Origin: CAZDYP01 sp964509505
Lineage (GTDB): Bacteria; Chloroflexota; Anaerolineae; JACRMK01
Direction: 5' to 3'
DNA: 6,481 nucleotides
Assembly: GCA_964509505.1 (NCBI GenBank)
Contig: CAZDYP010000228.1
Coordinates: 1-6,481 of the forward strand
Made by a program: the position numbers and the translations under genes. The notes beneath the pieces were generated by a model that searched no databases, was not told the origin of the DNA, and saw only the letters and a program-made list of their open reading frames with translations. Below are positions 6,430 through 6,481 of the stretch, piece after piece; position 1 is the stretch's first letter; the number at the start of each line of letters is the position of its first letter.

Positions 6430-6481
6430 CGCGCCCAAGTCAATCGTCGTCAACCGTTCATCTGAGATTGCGCGCCAATTG

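Overview
This window reads as a scaffold piece from an uncultured bacterium, most likely of the phylum Chloroflexota (Anaerolineae-like). The grounds are moderately GC-rich codon use (third positions are mostly G or C by eye), a divergent N-terminus resembling Chloroflexota sensor kinases, an Asp-box lipoprotein with a Thr/Pro-rich linker, and many short degenerate repeats at gene junctions. The lineage rests on resemblance only. A run of exactly 100 N (3797-3896) marks a scaffold gap of unknown true length.

Layout. Bases 1-56 hold the first 18 codons of a minus-strand gene that leaves the window. Bases 57-314 are a divergent intergenic region with a 93-bp nested inverted repeat of MITE type (96-188), a 10-bp palindrome (228-237) and an extended -10 promoter (285-293). 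Five plus-strand genes follow: a YyaL/SPATA20-type thioredoxin-fold protein (315-2417); an Asp-box beta-propeller lipoprotein cut off by the gap (2482-3796); a class I SAM methyltransferase (3917-4570); a protein with a conserved N-terminal domain, two polyproline hinges, an Ig-like domain and a C-terminal coiled coil (4620-5561); and a PIG-L-type zinc deacetylase (5681-6376). A clear intrinsic terminator (5589-5628) separates the last two genes. A textbook TTGACA-17-TAAAAT promoter (6401-6429) fires out of the right end.

How they fit together. No single pathway joins the five genes. The common structure is in the DNA between them: all three gene junctions that can be read carry a degenerate heptanucleotide array of one related pattern (roughly N-A-N-T-N-R-N). 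These arrays overlap stop codons, supply C-terminal codons, end exactly at a start codon, form a hairpin, or frame the terminator as inverted arms. A separate GGGACATCA-type repeat sits in frame inside the first gene. Repeat spread into gene edges is the most unusual feature here. I found no CRISPR array, tRNA, rRNA, transposase or defence system.
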